From Bacteroidales bacterium H10 (GTDB lineage Bacteria; Bacteroidota; Bacteroidia; Bacteroidales; Muribaculaceae), in contig DAAV01000052.1 of NCBI GenBank assembly GCA_001701295.1, positions 172-7,014 of the forward strand: a stretch of 6,843 nucleotides of DNA, given 5' to 3'. Under the pieces are notes generated by a model. The model searched no databases. It saw only the letters and a program-made list of their open reading frames with translations, and was not told the DNA's origin. The position numbers and the translations under genes are program-made. Below are positions 6,203 through 6,843 of this stretch, one piece after another. Position 1 is the first letter of the stretch. Each line of letters opens with the position of its first letter.

Positions 6203-6784
6203 ATGTTTGAGAATCTGAGAAAATACAAAATACTGCTTGCAAGCAAATCTCCCCGACGCAGAGAACTGCTGTCACAGTTGCGGATACCTTTCAATGTGAT
6301 AAGTATCGGAGGGATAGATGAAACATATCCTTCTTCCATAGCTACGGAAGATATTCCGCAATATCTTGCGAATATGAAGGCGAATGCCTACATGAAAACA
6401 TTTTGTGACAATGAACTTATAATAACGGCCGATACTCTTGTCATTCTCGGAGACAAGGTGCTGGGAAAACCGAAAGATCATGACGAGGCCGTGAGGATGC
6501 TCAAAGATTTGTCTGGGAAAACCCATAAGGTGATAACGGGAGTGTGTCTTTCAACTCACGGGCGACGTATCTCATTTTCTGCTACTACTGAAGTCAGATT
6601 CGCGGACCTTTCGGATGAATCCATAGAATATTATGTGGAAAATTTTCTGCCGTATGACAAGGCCGGTGCCTATGGCATACAGGAATGGATAGGGTGTGTG
6701 GCTGTCGAATCCATAAGCGGAAGTTATTACAATGTAATGGGGCTGCCGGTTCATCAGCTTTATAATGAACTGAAAAATTTTTAA
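6203..6784 (+). CDS. maf: Maf-family nucleoside triphosphate pyrophosphatase (dTTP/UTP type)
   Basis: Maf proteins hydrolyse nucleoside triphosphates to monophosphate and pyrophosphate, removing non-canonical or excess nucleotides in the cytoplasm; some affect septum formation when overexpressed. The 193-residue protein shows the whole family pattern: LLASKSPRRRELL (11-23) for phosphate binding, DETYP (39-43), TADTLVILGDKVLGKP (75-90) with the presumed catalytic Asp at 77, LSGKTHKVITGV (103-114), TTEVRF (128-133), DKAGAYGIQ (152-160) and GSYYNVMGLPV at 173-183. DKAGAYGIQ is the form found in the YhdE (dTTP/UTP) branch rather than the YceF (m7GTP) branch. It begins 21 bases after the phosphatase gene and ends the four-gene unit; a probable terminator stem lies 38 bases downstream. 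Confidence 0.92.
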   Translation: MFENLRKYKILLASKSPRRRELLSQLRIPFNVISIGGIDETYPSSIATEDIPQYLANMKANAYMKTFCDNELIITADTLVILGDKVLGKPKDHDEAVRMLKDLSGKTHKVITGVCLSTHGRRISFSATTEVRFADLSDESIEYYVENFLPYDKAGAYGIQEWIGCVAVESISGSYYNVMGLPVHQLYNELKNF

Positions 6785-6821
6785 TCGGGTACTTCTTTCT
6801 GTACGTTATAATAAAATAAGA

Positions 6822-6843
6822 AAGTGAGGATTAATCCTCACTT
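6822..6843 (+). terminator. Palindrome at the window edge, probable terminator stem after maf
   Basis: A 22-base perfect palindrome (AAGTGAGGAT, a central TA, then its complement) can form a stem of 9 bp with a TTAA loop. It follows an A-rich stretch (ATAAAATAAGA at 6811-6821). The window ends at the last paired base, so a following T tract cannot be confirmed. The A run before it would serve as a T tract for transcripts coming from the other side, so a bidirectional terminator is possible. Confidence 0.6.

Noticed and set aside
1..6843. Search for CRISPR repeats, insertion-sequence ends, tRNA or rRNA, toxin-antitoxin pairs and phage genes
   Set aside because: None seen by eye; the window is filled with conserved housekeeping genes at short spacing, with no shift in composition that would suggest recent transfer.

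Overview
The window looks like chromosomal DNA from a Bacteroidales bacterium, plausibly Muribaculaceae or a relative of Bacteroides or Prevotella. The signs are the long RpoZ/omega typical of Bacteroidetes, a stand-alone membrane PASTA protein beside an RluD-type pseudouridine synthase, a BamD-like lipoprotein with a short signal peptide, promoter -7 elements of the Bacteroidetes form TAnnTTTG, and starts without strong Shine-Dalgarno sequences. The family-level placement is inference. Nothing in the window resembles an insertion sequence, phage, CRISPR array, tRNA or rRNA. No stretch over 300 bases lacks a gene.

Layout. Minus strand, read from right to left: a PASTA-domain membrane protein (2394-1615, GTG start), an RluD-family pseudouridine synthase (1594-470), and the first 118 codons of a glycerolipid acyltransferase that runs off the left edge (356-1). 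Plus strand: a BamD-like lipoprotein (2600-3400) and RNA polymerase omega (3465-3800), closed by a clear intrinsic terminator (3841-3875). A second plus-strand unit follows: an uncharacterised ATP-grasp-like protein (3925-4908), a Rossmann/DUF2520 protein (4931-5653), a KdsC-like HAD phosphatase (5657-6181) and a Maf-type nucleotide pyrophosphatase (6203-6784). It ends in a perfect palindrome at the right edge that is probably the stem of another terminator.

The minus and plus units diverge from a roughly 205-base region (2395-2599). It carries two copies of TAACTTTG in opposite orientations, one facing each gene. The bamD leader is about 120 nt. Its predicted 5' end (AGAAACTGT) is exactly complementary to a segment 51 bases further on (ACAGTTTCT).

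Functionally this is core and envelope biology: rRNA modification, phospholipid synthesis, outer-membrane protein assembly, transcription, probably Kdo/LPS precursor dephosphorylation, and nucleotide-pool housecleaning. I see no obvious new defence or mobile system. The least understood protein is the ATP-grasp-like one, which heads a four-gene unit bounded by terminators together with the also uncharacterised DUF2520 protein.
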